A stretch of 16,901 bases of DNA from Pedosphaera sp. (lineage in GTDB: Bacteria; Verrucomicrobiota; Verrucomicrobiia; Limisphaerales; UBA9464): contig SIAZ01000044.1 in NCBI GenBank assembly GCA_009695405.1, forward strand, positions 1 through 16,901, read 5' to 3'. Shown here one piece after another: positions 6,995 to 15,277 of the stretch. The notes below the pieces were generated by a model. The model was given only the letters and a program-made list of their open reading frames with translations. It ran no database searches and was not told the origin of the DNA. Positions within the stretch are counted from its first letter, which is position 1. Each line of letters begins with the position of its first letter. Position numbers and translations under genes: made by a program.

Positions 6995-8533
6995 ATGAAA
7001 TTCAAAACTCCACAACCCCTCTGGGTTCTGATTGCCAGCACCGTTTTTGGGGTTGTCCCTTCTTCGGTTTGCTTGGCTCAGTCAAGCGATCCTAGTTTGT
7101 CTCCTCGCTTGATCATCGAGGAGGTCGCGCCCCTTTCGGTGGATGTCTCTGGGGCAGACGTTCGGCTGCTCGGGTCTTCTTCGACTCCAGCTGCACTCGT
7201 TGGTGATCAAATGAATGCCTCCTTAGCGTCCTTAGGCTCGAACGGATTTCTTGTCTGGCAGGACAACGCTATCGATGGTGATGGTTTAGGAATCGGGACT
7301 CGCTTTTACAATCTTCAAACGGGAGTGGCCAGCCCTCAAATTCTCCGAGTCAATCAAGAGGCCCTGTTTGATCAAGAGAACGCCAAGGTCACCGCTCTGG
7401 CAAATGGGATGGCTATTGTGGTATGGCAGTCGGGAAAGTCTGGAAATCAATCAATCAAGGGGCGATTCCTCAGTAGAGCGGGTGTTCCTATTGCGGATGA
7501 GTTTACTCTTGCGCAGGGCACTTTGGAATCTTCCAAGTCACGCCCTTCGGTTGCCGCTCTCCTCAATAACTCCTTTGCTGTGGCATGGGAGTCAGCAGGG
7601 CCGGACGGTGTTAGTAAGAAAATCCATCTTCAAAACTTTGATGCGTCCGGCAAATCTGCAAGCTCTCTGCGGGTTCTCGGTACTTCCGGTGAGGTCGACC
7701 GCTTGCCGAGTCTGACAGCGCACTCAGATGCTTCAGTAACCGTCGCTTGGGTTGCTGAAATGGCGTCTAGAGACGTTTTAAATCTAGGAGGCGGCTCGAC
7801 ACGCCAAGAGGTTAATTCGGATATATTTTCTCAACGAATCGCCAGTGATGGCAAAATCGGAACGCTTGTTTGGGTCAACGGTGCAAAGTCTCCATGTGAT
7901 GCCCCCTCTCTTGCGGCTTTGGCTGATCATTCAGTCCTAATCGGTTGGAGTGAATACTCTCTGAGTTCATCATCGGGTTGGGATATTCGCACGACTGTTG
8001 TTGATTCTGCCGGTGTCATCTCAAAATCATCTTCGGCGCTCAACACCTACAAGCCCTTTGAGCAGGTGGGACTCTCCTTCGCGAAGGGTTCAGGGGAAAT
8101 AATGGCAGTTTGGAATAGTCGGGGAGCAGATGGATCAGGACTCGGCGCAGTTGCTCGCGCCATCGATTTGAAAGGCCAACCGGTGGGCGACGAGTTTGTA
8201 GTCAATACAACACGGCTCAATGACCAAATGGCCCCTTCAGTTGCGCCAACACCTCACGGCTATCGAGTTGTCTGGAGTGGATTAGGCGGAATGGAAAGCG
8301 GCGTTGATTTAGCAGCGAAAGATCTTCGAACTGTTTCAACTGTGGGCAAACGTTCTATTAAACTGAGTTGGGAATCGATCGTAGGCTCAAAGTATACCGT
8401 TCAAACCTCAACCGATCTTAATCAGTGGCAGTCATGGCAGGTCATTCCCTCGGCGTTATCACGTCAGCAATCGATGACCTTCGACCCGAGTTCTGTTCCT
8501 AATACTTACTTCCGGGTCAAACTTGACCGCTGA
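6995..8533 (+). CDS. Secreted seven-repeat (probable beta-propeller) protein with C-terminal exoprotein module
   Basis: This 512-aa protein has a Sec signal peptide (hydrophobic 9-25, cleavage probably after CLA at 28). A motif of the form VxW followed by a small or polar residue recurs seven times, with the Trp at 88, 144, 198, 252, 318, 373 and 427. The spacing is 54-56 residues, except one 66-residue step that carries an insertion. Several repeats continue with a D-G element and an R-F/D strand, for example QPVGDEFVVNTT. This periodicity suggests a seven-bladed beta-propeller. Residues about 448-512 form a separate module (ISxKLSWES-like strand, YTVQTSTDLNQW, final YFRV) of a kind widespread at the C-terminus of Verrucomicrobiota exoproteins. 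It lies 72 bp after the secretin stop with no terminator visible between them. The fold is inferred from spacing; function is unknown, and a surface or adhesin role is a guess. Confidence 0.75.
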   Translation: MKFKTPQPLWVLIASTVFGVVPSSVCLAQSSDPSLSPRLIIEEVAPLSVDVSGADVRLLGSSSTPAALVGDQMNASLASLGSNGFLVWQDNAIDGDGLGIGTRFYNLQTGVASPQILRVNQEALFDQENAKVTALANGMAIVVWQSGKSGNQSIKGRFLSRAGVPIADEFTLAQGTLESSKSRPSVAALLNNSFAVAWESAGPDGVSKKIHLQNFDASGKSASSLRVLGTSGEVDRLPSLTAHSDASVTVAWVAEMASRDVLNLGGGSTRQEVNSDIFSQRIASDGKIGTLVWVNGAKSPCDAPSLAALADHSVLIGWSEYSLSSSSGWDIRTTVVDSAGVISKSSSALNTYKPFEQVGLSFAKGSGEIMAVWNSRGADGSGLGAVARAIDLKGQPVGDEFVVNTTRLNDQMAPSVAPTPHGYRVVWSGLGGMESGVDLAAKDLRTVSTVGKRSIKLSWESIVGSKYTVQTSTDLNQWQSWQVIPSALSRQQSMTFDPSSVPNTYFRVKLDR

Positions 8534-8536
8534 ATT

Positions 8537-9976
8537 ATGCGCTCAATCTCATTAATTGGTCTCTTTGTCGTCCTGCTTCAGGTGGTTGGCCTTCGCGTTC
8601 AGGCTTTCTCACTGCTGGGCCCTTTCTCATCATGGCAAACTCCGGATATCGGATACGATACCGTCTTTGCTGCATTTGAGCAGGGGGGGCCGCGCTTAAG
8701 AGGCGATGAATACCGCCTCTCGACACCCATTGTGACCTACGGCGTTGATGGTTCATTTGCCGAGTATTTCGGTGAGCGAGGAATGCAGGCCATCGATGAC
8801 GCCTTTAACGTCTTCAATGCCATCACCAATGTCTCGGCGATGAGTGAAAATCTGACCGAGTACCCCATGAAATCTGATGGGGTCAATCCAACGGCTAAAG
8901 TCCTAGGTCTTTTAGATCTAAAAACCACGGTAATGGCACAAACCTTGGCATCAATGGGATTAACCGCACCGGACCGATGGTGTTGGTCTGTTCGCTCTCG
9001 AGACGCAGGCCCGCCTCCGACCTACTCCGTCGCCAACTTCAATTATGATCCGGTATCGGGTAGGCCTTCGCGTTATGTGAATGAAACCCTCTATTCCTAC
9101 GTGATTCGCGAAATTTTTGATGATTCAGGTGCACCGGTTCTTTGGGATGCTCGTGAAATTCCTGTCGACTCCGCCAACCCAACAATTGCGCTCGCTTCAA
9201 TGGTGAATAATGCAGTTCAAGCGACAGGAGATGACCGTCTTATTCGGGCCGTAAATCCTGTAGGCCGCTATTTCACTGGATTAACCCGGGATGACATGGG
9301 TGGATTGCGTTATATTTATCGCCCTGAGAATCGCAATTATGAGGGTGCCCCCCAGGGTTCCGTGCGAGGGAGCGGAGTGGTATCCAACGTGGGCGGGAAT
9401 TCAGGTCCCACGGAATCTCCATGGACCATAATTGACGGTAGGGGTTTCATCGGAACAAACGTTTTAGGGGGTGGTGGAACAGTGCGACCCTTTGCCAATT
9501 TGGGTGTCCGAGGTGGTGTTGACAAGGTTCGCTTTATTCGGGTAAATTTGGATCCAATTCTGCGAATTAGCCCGTTTCCAGTCATTATTTCTTATCCTGA
9601 AATTGTGCTCTCCAACGGAGTAGCAATTCGGCAAGTGATCTCACGTACTCAAACGGTGCCTGACTATGTTTTTAGCGCGGCCGATAACGGTGTAAGTCCC
9701 CCGACGCCGGTCTCGCAAGTAGATACGCAATTGACTTTCAACAACACGAGCATTGGCGGTGCTGAGGGCCCTGGAAACATCGAACCTCGTGGTGGTATTG
9801 TCTTTAGCAAATTAGGAATCTACACTTTAAATCGTGGAAATACTGACGAAGAGGACGGGATTCCTGGAATCCTTTGGTCTTCTTTTGATGGTTCGACCAA
9901 CGCGCCGGTTATTTATCCGGTTGGAACGCGGCTTTCTGATCTTGAATCCACGCTGCTTTATCTCCGGCCGAATTAA
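8537..9976 (+). CDS. Secreted protein of unknown function
   Basis: This 479-aa protein has a signal peptide (hydrophobic core about 4-19, cleavage probably after VQA at 23). The ATG lies 3 bp after the upstream stop, which indicates an operon. The N-terminal half contains FGERGMQAIDDAFNVFNAI, likely a helix, then RWCWSVRSRD and a Tyr-rich segment. A TRDDMGGLRYIY segment near residues 253-264 recalls the strand and helix around metalloprotease-like folds, but there is no HExxH anywhere, so I do not call it a peptidase. The second half is Gly- and beta-rich and lacks the C-terminal module of its two neighbours. I recognise the general type as conserved in Verrucomicrobiota but cannot name a function. 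It is probably exported along with its neighbours. Confidence 0.7.
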   Translation: MRSISLIGLFVVLLQVVGLRVQAFSLLGPFSSWQTPDIGYDTVFAAFEQGGPRLRGDEYRLSTPIVTYGVDGSFAEYFGERGMQAIDDAFNVFNAITNVSAMSENLTEYPMKSDGVNPTAKVLGLLDLKTTVMAQTLASMGLTAPDRWCWSVRSRDAGPPPTYSVANFNYDPVSGRPSRYVNETLYSYVIREIFDDSGAPVLWDAREIPVDSANPTIALASMVNNAVQATGDDRLIRAVNPVGRYFTGLTRDDMGGLRYIYRPENRNYEGAPQGSVRGSGVVSNVGGNSGPTESPWTIIDGRGFIGTNVLGGGGTVRPFANLGVRGGVDKVRFIRVNLDPILRISPFPVIISYPEIVLSNGVAIRQVISRTQTVPDYVFSAADNGVSPPTPVSQVDTQLTFNNTSIGGAEGPGNIEPRGGIVFSKLGIYTLNRGNTDEEDGIPGILWSSFDGSTNAPVIYPVGTRLSDLESTLLYLRPN

Positions 9977-9986
9977 TTTAGTTCCC

Positions 9987-12900
9987 ATGAAACTCGTTTT
10001 GAAAAGATTTTGGAAATACAGCCAAGTTGGTCTGTTTGGGTCTCTCTTTGTGAGCAGGGCGGTGTCTGCCCAGACTTCTTTCTACAATGGAGGCGTCTTT
10101 ACGGTGGACCGTCCAATTGATGCGGAAAGTTTTGTTAACGAGGGATCCTTTACTTCGTCGACCTTTGACCTGTTTTCCACTCGTAATACCCGTTCTTTCT
10201 ACAATTCTGGACGGTTGTCGGTTTCTCTCGGAATGGAGTTTTTGACGATTGGCTCCTCAGGGCTTCGCTCTGCTGCGTCTAGTATCGTCAATGCACAGGG
10301 GGGCATTATCGAGGGAATCGGTGATTCAATTTTGTCTTTCGGTTTTCCTGAAGGTCAATCGTACACTTACGGCGATGGTGGGTATCTTATCTTTGACGCC
10401 GAAAAGATCGTGAACCGAGGAAGAATTTCTGCTTCATTCTGGGGTGATATTGCTTTTTCAGGCCAGACTGTTGATCTACGAAGATCCTCGGTAACTACTT
10501 TATCTCGTGAAGGGGCTGAGTCGACTCGGTTTGTTTACCTTGATCCTCCTCAAATTTGGGTTGCTAACACTCCGGGCGGAGTTGCTAATAATTACTGGGG
10601 TGTAGCTCTTAGTGGTGTTGATCTAGCAGCCTTGGCTGTGCCGAAAGTTGAGAAAGAGACGTTTATTACCGCCACAGGCCCGCTGACTGTGTCTAAAACA
10701 AACGCTTTGGTTACTATTCAATTCCCTGTCTCTCTAGAGTTAGATCCAGGAACACCGGAAGCTAACCCTGATAAGTGGTTTGGAGATGAGATAACTTCCT
10801 TGGGTCGTCCAGTTGTGCCGGCTTTAGCCTACGTTCAAACGAATGTTGTAAATTCCTCAAACAATGTAGTTAAAGCGATCTTTATTATAAATAGAAATCC
10901 GGACGTCTTGGCTTCTGCTAATATCGGTCGTGGAGGGTTGTCTGCTTCTTTTGGATATATTCTAACAAATAATACGGCGGGAAATGTTGATTTCCAATCT
11001 CTTCGTGTGAGTGAGTCATTTACTACAGGTCCAACGAATCTTTATGGAAGAGGCTTTACTGATCCGTCGACCATGGTGCCGGTCACGATTAGGGTCAGCC
11101 GTCTTCCGAGCGAAACAATTGGGCTCACTCGTGAGGATCGTTTGCACTTGGGAAATGAACTAGATCCGTTGAATAAACTTTCCCGCTCTAATCTTTTGGA
11201 CAAACTCGGTGAAGCTAGGTCAGGAATTAATTCTTCAATCACGTCGGATTTATTCACCAAGGGTTATTTTGAGGGAGCCCCTGCGGGTGGTCTGAGTTAC
11301 ACCAATCAGATTAGTACTAATGATTATGCCGCCTATAGCTTTTCAATTACCTCGTTGCCCTCGAGGATCCCGGATCCAACTAACAGCCTTTTCTTTGCTC
11401 GATTGTTAAGACTCCCCGGCTTTCCCCCACGGCTCGCCTCAAGATTACAGGCTCAGAATGACATTGGCTATGCAACAAACCTTGCTGGTCGTGTCCGTGT
11501 CACGACCGATCTGTTGAATCTTGAAGACGCTAGGATTCGTGCTCACGGTGTGGTAAATCTGAAGGCTAACCATGTGTTGACTTCGACCAACACAAGCATT
11601 GCTGCCCCCTATGCAGCCTATGATTTGGGTTCAACAAACGGTTCATTGATCTACCAAGGATTCAATCCAATTGGTCAACCGAATCTGACAGGAAGCGTTA
11701 AGGTTTATGCAAGCTATTGGACAAACACGGTTGAATTTTCGGTAGCAACCGAAACCGAAACAAATACTGTGACTGGGGCAACCTCGTTTCAGATGTTAAT
11801 AGTCGATGCGGATTTTGAACCTCTTCAAAAATCAGGCGAGTTAGTCGGACTTAAATTAAGAGCTACGAATCTGACAACAATCGATCCAATTTCGATCTCA
11901 CTTCAGGATCCTGGTTCTATCTCTGGTGGTATTGAGGGCTTTAGTGGTGGAGTACGTACACTGGGAAGCGAACAAGTGGCACCGATCACAGAGAATTGGA
12001 CGAATAGTGCTGAGATAGTTCTGTCGGGATTCTTTGGGTTAGGACATCAAACCTTCCCGAAGCTGAAGAATTTTATTAACACCAAAAGCGGCAGGGTGTT
12101 AGCCGAAAGAATTGTTTTTTCCAATGATGATCAATCTTCTCTGCAAACCTTTGTTAATCGAGGGTCGATTGAGTCCGCGGGCTTGATGAGTGTGTCTGCA
12201 CATGTCTTTAGAAATGAGGGCACACTGACTGGAGGTAATGTTCTTAATCTGTCCGGTACAGAGTTGGTGTTTGATTCGCTATCGCCCACAAATGCGGTGG
12301 CTATTAGTGCCGGTGCTGGTTTGACCCTTTTAGCAGATAAACTTTCCGTAAATGCAGGAGGTTTGATTAAGTCGACTGGGACCTTGACTTTGGATGTCGC
12401 TAAACATTTTGTGGCCGCGGGTGGGTTTAGTTCTGGTCCGAAGTTGCTCTCTCTCTCGGCTTCCAGTGTGCGGTTGATGCGAAATGCTGTTACCAATAAC
12501 TTACAAGGAGTCAGTGTTTCGGTAAAGGCGCCTCGATTTGGCAATGCCTTTGTTCAATGGGCGGGGAGTGATTTAGGTCTGATTGAGGGTGGGTTTACTA
12601 ATAACTCCGCTCTGGGCGCATTAGCGTTAGACGTTGATGAATTTGGATTGCTGGAGATCGCGTCGACTAGCGGTTCGAAGGGGGCACTCTATGTCCGACA
12701 ATTGCGGCTAGGTAAGGGGTTCTCCTACTTTATTAACACCAACGGAATCATTGATGCTGATGGGCTGAAAGGTGCTCTTGATATCAGGCCGAGGATGACA
12801 CTGTATTTTAATTCTGTCTCTGTTGATACGAACGAGATCAGTGGGACACTTTTAGACGGTCAGATGGGGGGCCAACTGCGCTTTATTCCGGCTTTGGCCC

Positions 12901-13280
12901 GCGGTCTTGTGGGTGGTAATATTGTGACTGATCTCGGTGGTGGCTTTAGTGTCAGTGCTCCTTGGTCGATGCAATATAGTGCGACTTTGGATTCAGATGG
13001 GGATGGCCTTGTTAATGCTGTTGATGCAACCCCATTCTCAGGTGCTTTAGTACAGACGAAAATGGTTCAATTGCAGGGGAGACCCTACTTTGAGATTTCT
13101 TGGGCTGCTGCTGTAGGCACTAGCTACCAGATTATGGCAAGTGATCCTGTGGCAGCTTCGGAGTGGGTTGCTCTGGCTGTCCTCCAGAATAAGTCCGCTA
13201 AATCTGATGTTCTGAGATTCTATGATCCGGTTGATCAGGGTTCTGGAGCCAAGACTTATCGGGTTGTTTATACACCTTAA
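9987..13280 (+). CDS. Large secreted beta-helix-like surface protein with calcium-binding loop
   Basis: This 1097-aa protein starts at ATG 9987, 10 bp after the upstream stop. A longer open frame (from 9834) overlaps the preceding gene and would bury the signal peptide. The signal peptide (MKLVLKRFWK, then a hydrophobic core) is probably cleaved after VSA at 28. Short recurring elements such as SFxNxG, IVNxGxI, FVNRGSIES and FRNEGTLTGG, in both the N-terminal (about 30-170) and later (about 690-860) parts, suggest right-handed beta-helix coils like those in filamentous haemagglutinin-type adhesins. A DSDGDGLVNAVD loop at 1002-1013 matches the DxDxDG calcium-binding pattern of dockerin/thrombospondin-3 repeats. 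Residues about 1024-1097 resemble the C-terminal module of the 512-aa protein (ISW...VGTSYQI...W...TYRV). The gene is followed directly by an intrinsic terminator. An adhesive or structural cell-surface role is inferred. Confidence 0.78.
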   Translation: MKLVLKRFWKYSQVGLFGSLFVSRAVSAQTSFYNGGVFTVDRPIDAESFVNEGSFTSSTFDLFSTRNTRSFYNSGRLSVSLGMEFLTIGSSGLRSAASSIVNAQGGIIEGIGDSILSFGFPEGQSYTYGDGGYLIFDAEKIVNRGRISASFWGDIAFSGQTVDLRRSSVTTLSREGAESTRFVYLDPPQIWVANTPGGVANNYWGVALSGVDLAALAVPKVEKETFITATGPLTVSKTNALVTIQFPVSLELDPGTPEANPDKWFGDEITSLGRPVVPALAYVQTNVVNSSNNVVKAIFIINRNPDVLASANIGRGGLSASFGYILTNNTAGNVDFQSLRVSESFTTGPTNLYGRGFTDPSTMVPVTIRVSRLPSETIGLTREDRLHLGNELDPLNKLSRSNLLDKLGEARSGINSSITSDLFTKGYFEGAPAGGLSYTNQISTNDYAAYSFSITSLPSRIPDPTNSLFFARLLRLPGFPPRLASRLQAQNDIGYATNLAGRVRVTTDLLNLEDARIRAHGVVNLKANHVLTSTNTSIAAPYAAYDLGSTNGSLIYQGFNPIGQPNLTGSVKVYASYWTNTVEFSVATETETNTVTGATSFQMLIVDADFEPLQKSGELVGLKLRATNLTTIDPISISLQDPGSISGGIEGFSGGVRTLGSEQVAPITENWTNSAEIVLSGFFGLGHQTFPKLKNFINTKSGRVLAERIVFSNDDQSSLQTFVNRGSIESAGLMSVSAHVFRNEGTLTGGNVLNLSGTELVFDSLSPTNAVAISAGAGLTLLADKLSVNAGGLIKSTGTLTLDVAKHFVAAGGFSSGPKLLSLSASSVRLMRNAVTNNLQGVSVSVKAPRFGNAFVQWAGSDLGLIEGGFTNNSALGALALDVDEFGLLEIASTSGSKGALYVRQLRLGKGFSYFINTNGIIDADGLKGALDIRPRMTLYFNSVSVDTNEISGTLLDGQMGGQLRFIPALARGLVGGNIVTDLGGGFSVSAPWSMQYSATLDSDGDGLVNAVDATPFSGALVQTKMVQLQGRPYFEISWAAAVGTSYQIMASDPVAASEWVALAVLQNKSAKSDVLRFYDPVDQGSGAKTYRVVYTP

Positions 13281-13293
13281 CTTTACCTTTTCG

Positions 13294-13325
13294 AGGTGCT
13301 AGAGGTAACTTCTAGCGCCTTTTTT
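13294..13325 (+). terminator. Rho-independent terminator after the secretin/exoprotein run
   Basis: AGGTGCTAGA (13294-13303) pairs with TCTAGCGCCT (13311-13320) as a 10-bp stem with one T-G wobble and a 7-base loop. A run of six T residues begins at the last stem base (13320-13325). It lies 14 bp after the stop of the 1097-aa gene and ends only 3 bp before the proposed GTG start of coaE. It therefore both ends the upstream unit and occupies the coaE leader. Confidence 0.85.
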
Positions 13326-13328
13326 ATT

Positions 13329-13922
13329 GTGATAAGTATCGGCATGACCGGTGGAATTGGAGCCGGTAAGAGTGTCTCTGCCGAGTTCCTCCATCATTTA
13401 GGAATTCCGCTCCTAGACACCGATAGCGTGGCACGTGAGCTAGTTCGCCCGGGTGAGACAGGATACTTGGCTGTTTATAAATCCTTCGGCCCTAGTTTTT
13501 TTCTAGCGGATGGGACTTTGGATCGACCCAAGATGGCCGCATTAGTCTTTGCAGACCCCCAAGCCCTCCACCGTTTAGAGGCTATTTTACATCCCCTTAT
13601 CCGAGCGGCTTGGGAAGCCTGGATACACAAGTGTCGTGAGAGGAGGGAACCGATGCTCTGTGTGGTGATCCCACTTCTTTTTGAGAGAGGCTATCGGGCT
13701 GATTTCCCGGTGACGATTGCGGTTAGTTGTAGCGTCTCGACTCAGTTAGAGCGCCTTCGTTGCCGAGGGTGGACCGATTTAGAGATTCAACGCCGTCTGG
13801 CAGCTCAGCAGGCGATGAGCAAAAAGGCTGAACAGAGTCGATTTGTTGTTTGGAACGAAGGGACTGTAACGACACTAAAGGACCAGTGGATAAAGATTCT
13901 AGCGACGCTAAAGACTGACTAG
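13329..13922 (+). CDS. coaE: Dephospho-CoA kinase
   Basis: CoaE catalyses the last step of coenzyme A synthesis, the ATP-dependent phosphorylation of the 3'-hydroxyl of dephospho-CoA, in the cytoplasm. The 197-aa product shows the P-loop GGIGAGKS (8-15), the DTD segment (30-32) followed by VARELV, the family-typical LEAILHPLI (83-91) and PLLFE (115-119), and a lid/Arg region (QLERLRCRG). Length is normal for the family. The frame stays open up to a GTG at 13296, inside the terminator hairpin. The GTG at 13329 gives MISIGMTGGIGAGKS, the usual distance from start to P-loop, while the ATG at 13344 would remove the first beta-strand. No Shine-Dalgarno sequence is seen. Because a strong terminator sits just upstream, expression must come from read-through or from a promoter inside the preceding gene. 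Confidence 0.93.
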   Translation: MISIGMTGGIGAGKSVSAEFLHHLGIPLLDTDSVARELVRPGETGYLAVYKSFGPSFFLADGTLDRPKMAALVFADPQALHRLEAILHPLIRAAWEAWIHKCRERREPMLCVVIPLLFERGYRADFPVTIAVSCSVSTQLERLRCRGWTDLEIQRRLAAQQAMSKKAEQSRFVVWNEGTVTTLKDQWIKILATLKTD

Positions 13923-13943
13923 CGGACTAAATAGTCGCTATTT
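13920..13943. terminator. Weak stem-loop between convergent coaE and pyrE
   Basis: TAGCG-G-ACT (13920-13928) pairs with AGTCGCTA (13933-13940) around an AAAT loop, with one bulged G, and is followed by TTT. It starts at the coaE stop codon and overlaps the last codons of pyrE, which is read from the other strand. It could serve as a compact terminator, mainly for coaE. The T-run is short, so this is tentative. Confidence 0.4.
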
Positions 13944-14504
13944 GCTGCCAGGTTTGATGACTGGAATCTTGGCAAGATCGGCCGGTAGATCGTTGGGATG
14001 AAAAGTCTCAATAGTCAGTCGGATAAGCTCAAAAAGGGGAACGCCTAGGTCGAGTTTGTGGTTGGATCGATTAACTACCATCGCGACACCGGAAACGTGT
14101 CCTTGGAGTCCGCGAACAATCTGGATTGTTTCAAGGGCCCGGCCGCCTTGAGTGACCACGTCTTCCACAATGAGACAACGTTCCTCAGGGCGGATTTTAA
14201 AGCCTCGGCGCAGAACAAGTTTGCCCTCCTCTTTCTCCGCAAAAATGAAGCGGCACCCAAGTTGTCTTGCGACTTCCTGACCGATAACTAGTCCCCCCAT
14301 TGCTGGAGCTACCACGGTCTCAATCGGAAGATGTCGTACCTTTTCTGCTAAAGCGGCTCCCAGTCGTTCGACAAGCGGCATCTGTTGTAAGGCGAGAGCG
14401 CATTGAAAGAACTGGCGACTGTGAAGTCCGCTTCGTAATAAAAAATGACCTTCTAAAAGGGCACCCGTTTGGCGGAAGAGATCGAGAGCTTCTGGAGTCG
14501 TCAT
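13938..14504 (-). CDS. pyrE: Orotate phosphoribosyltransferase
   Basis: PyrE joins orotate to PRPP to make orotidine 5'-phosphate in de novo pyrimidine synthesis. The 188-aa product shows LLRSGLHSRQFF near the N-terminus (the substrate-side SGxHS segment), VVAPAMGGLVIGQEVAR (64-80), the AEKEEGKLVLRRGF segment (89-102) that corresponds to the flexible catalytic loop, and the PRPP-binding motif CLIVEDVVTQGGRA (110-123). The ending PVIKPGSK is typical. In the PRPP motif the usual TTGGS reads TQGGR, which I believe occurs in this shorter PyrE subgroup. The gene lies 45 bp downstream of nth on the same strand, so the two may be cotranscribed. No Shine-Dalgarno sequence precedes the ATG. Confidence 0.93.
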   Translation of the reverse strand: MTTPEALDLFRQTGALLEGHFLLRSGLHSRQFFQCALALQQMPLVERLGAALAEKVRHLPIETVVAPAMGGLVIGQEVARQLGCRFIFAEKEEGKLVLRRGFKIRPEERCLIVEDVVTQGGRALETIQIVRGLQGHVSGVAMVVNRSNHKLDLGVPLFELIRLTIETFHPNDLPADLAKIPVIKPGSK

Positions 14505-14549
14505 GAATCGAGGATAAGTGGAGTGGAGATGAGCGACGAGTGGATTTCT

Positions 14550-15203
14550 CTAGCCCATTCCATTAGATGGGCACAGCGAGCTGATTTCGCATTCCGTGCA
14601 ATTAGGTTTCCGAGCTCTGCAGCGGCGGCGGCCGTGCCAGATTAGCCAGTGACTGAAATCAATCCAGCGATCCTTGGGGATGAGATTTACGAGGTCGGAC
14701 TCGATTTCGATCGGCTGGGTGGCCGTGGTGAAGTTCAATCGGCCGGCGAGTCGGGCGACATGGGTATCGACAACGATTCCGGCGGCAAGCTTAAAGGCAC
14801 AGCCTAGAACGACATTGGCTGTTTTACGACCGACGCCAGCCAATTGGACTAGTGCTTCCATAGTCCGAGGAACTTCCCCGCCGTGGTCCTCGGTAAGTGT
14901 ACGGCAGCATGCTTGGATATTCTTTGCTTTATTTCGGAAGAGTCCGATGCGCCGAATGTCATTTTCGAAAGTGAGAGGATCAGCGGCGGCATAATCGGCT
15001 ACCGCGAAGTATTTTTTGAACAGCCCTGCGGTAACCGTATTAACCTGATTATCAGTGCACTGCGCCGAGAGGATCGTGGCAATCAGTAACTCCAAGGGGT
15101 TTGAAAAGTTCAGTTTGCAGTGTGCGTTCGGATAGGTGGCTTGGAGTAGGGCGTTGATCTGATTAACTCGATCTTGTCGGGCGGTTTTGGACTCCCGTGG
15201 CAT
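14550..15203 (-). CDS. nth: Endonuclease III (DNA glycosylase/AP lyase)
   Basis: Endonuclease III removes oxidised pyrimidines from DNA and cleaves the resulting abasic site in base excision repair. The 217-aa product is full length. It has LLIATILSAQCTDNQVN (39-55), the helix-hairpin-helix LAGVGRKTANVVL (121-133) with catalytic Lys127, and VVDTHVARL (144-152) with catalytic Asp146. The 4Fe-4S ligands Cys195, Cys202, Cys205 and Cys211 have the classical C-x6-C-x2-C-x5-C spacing. All residues needed for bifunctional activity are present. It is transcribed divergently from the ClpX-like gene and is first of a likely nth-pyrE pair. No Shine-Dalgarno sequence is seen before the ATG. Confidence 0.96.
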   Translation of the reverse strand: MPRESKTARQDRVNQINALLQATYPNAHCKLNFSNPLELLIATILSAQCTDNQVNTVTAGLFKKYFAVADYAAADPLTFENDIRRIGLFRNKAKNIQACCRTLTEDHGGEVPRTMEALVQLAGVGRKTANVVLGCAFKLAAGIVVDTHVARLAGRLNFTTATQPIEIESDLVNLIPKDRWIDFSHWLIWHGRRRCRARKPNCTECEISSLCPSNGMG

Positions 15204-15277
15204 AGGTGTGAGTGTCTGCGGGTTGCGCTTCGATGCAAGCGCGATAGGGTTGTGGACTGGGACGTATTAGAAATTTA

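Noticed and set aside
8537..9976. Metalloprotease (matrixin-like) call for the 479-aa exoprotein
   Set aside because: The DDMGGLRYIY segment is suggestive, but no HExxH zinc motif exists anywhere in the protein.
9834..9986. N-terminal extension of the 1097-aa protein by 51 residues
   Set aside because: It lies inside the 479-aa gene and would bury an otherwise good signal peptide that begins at ATG 9987.
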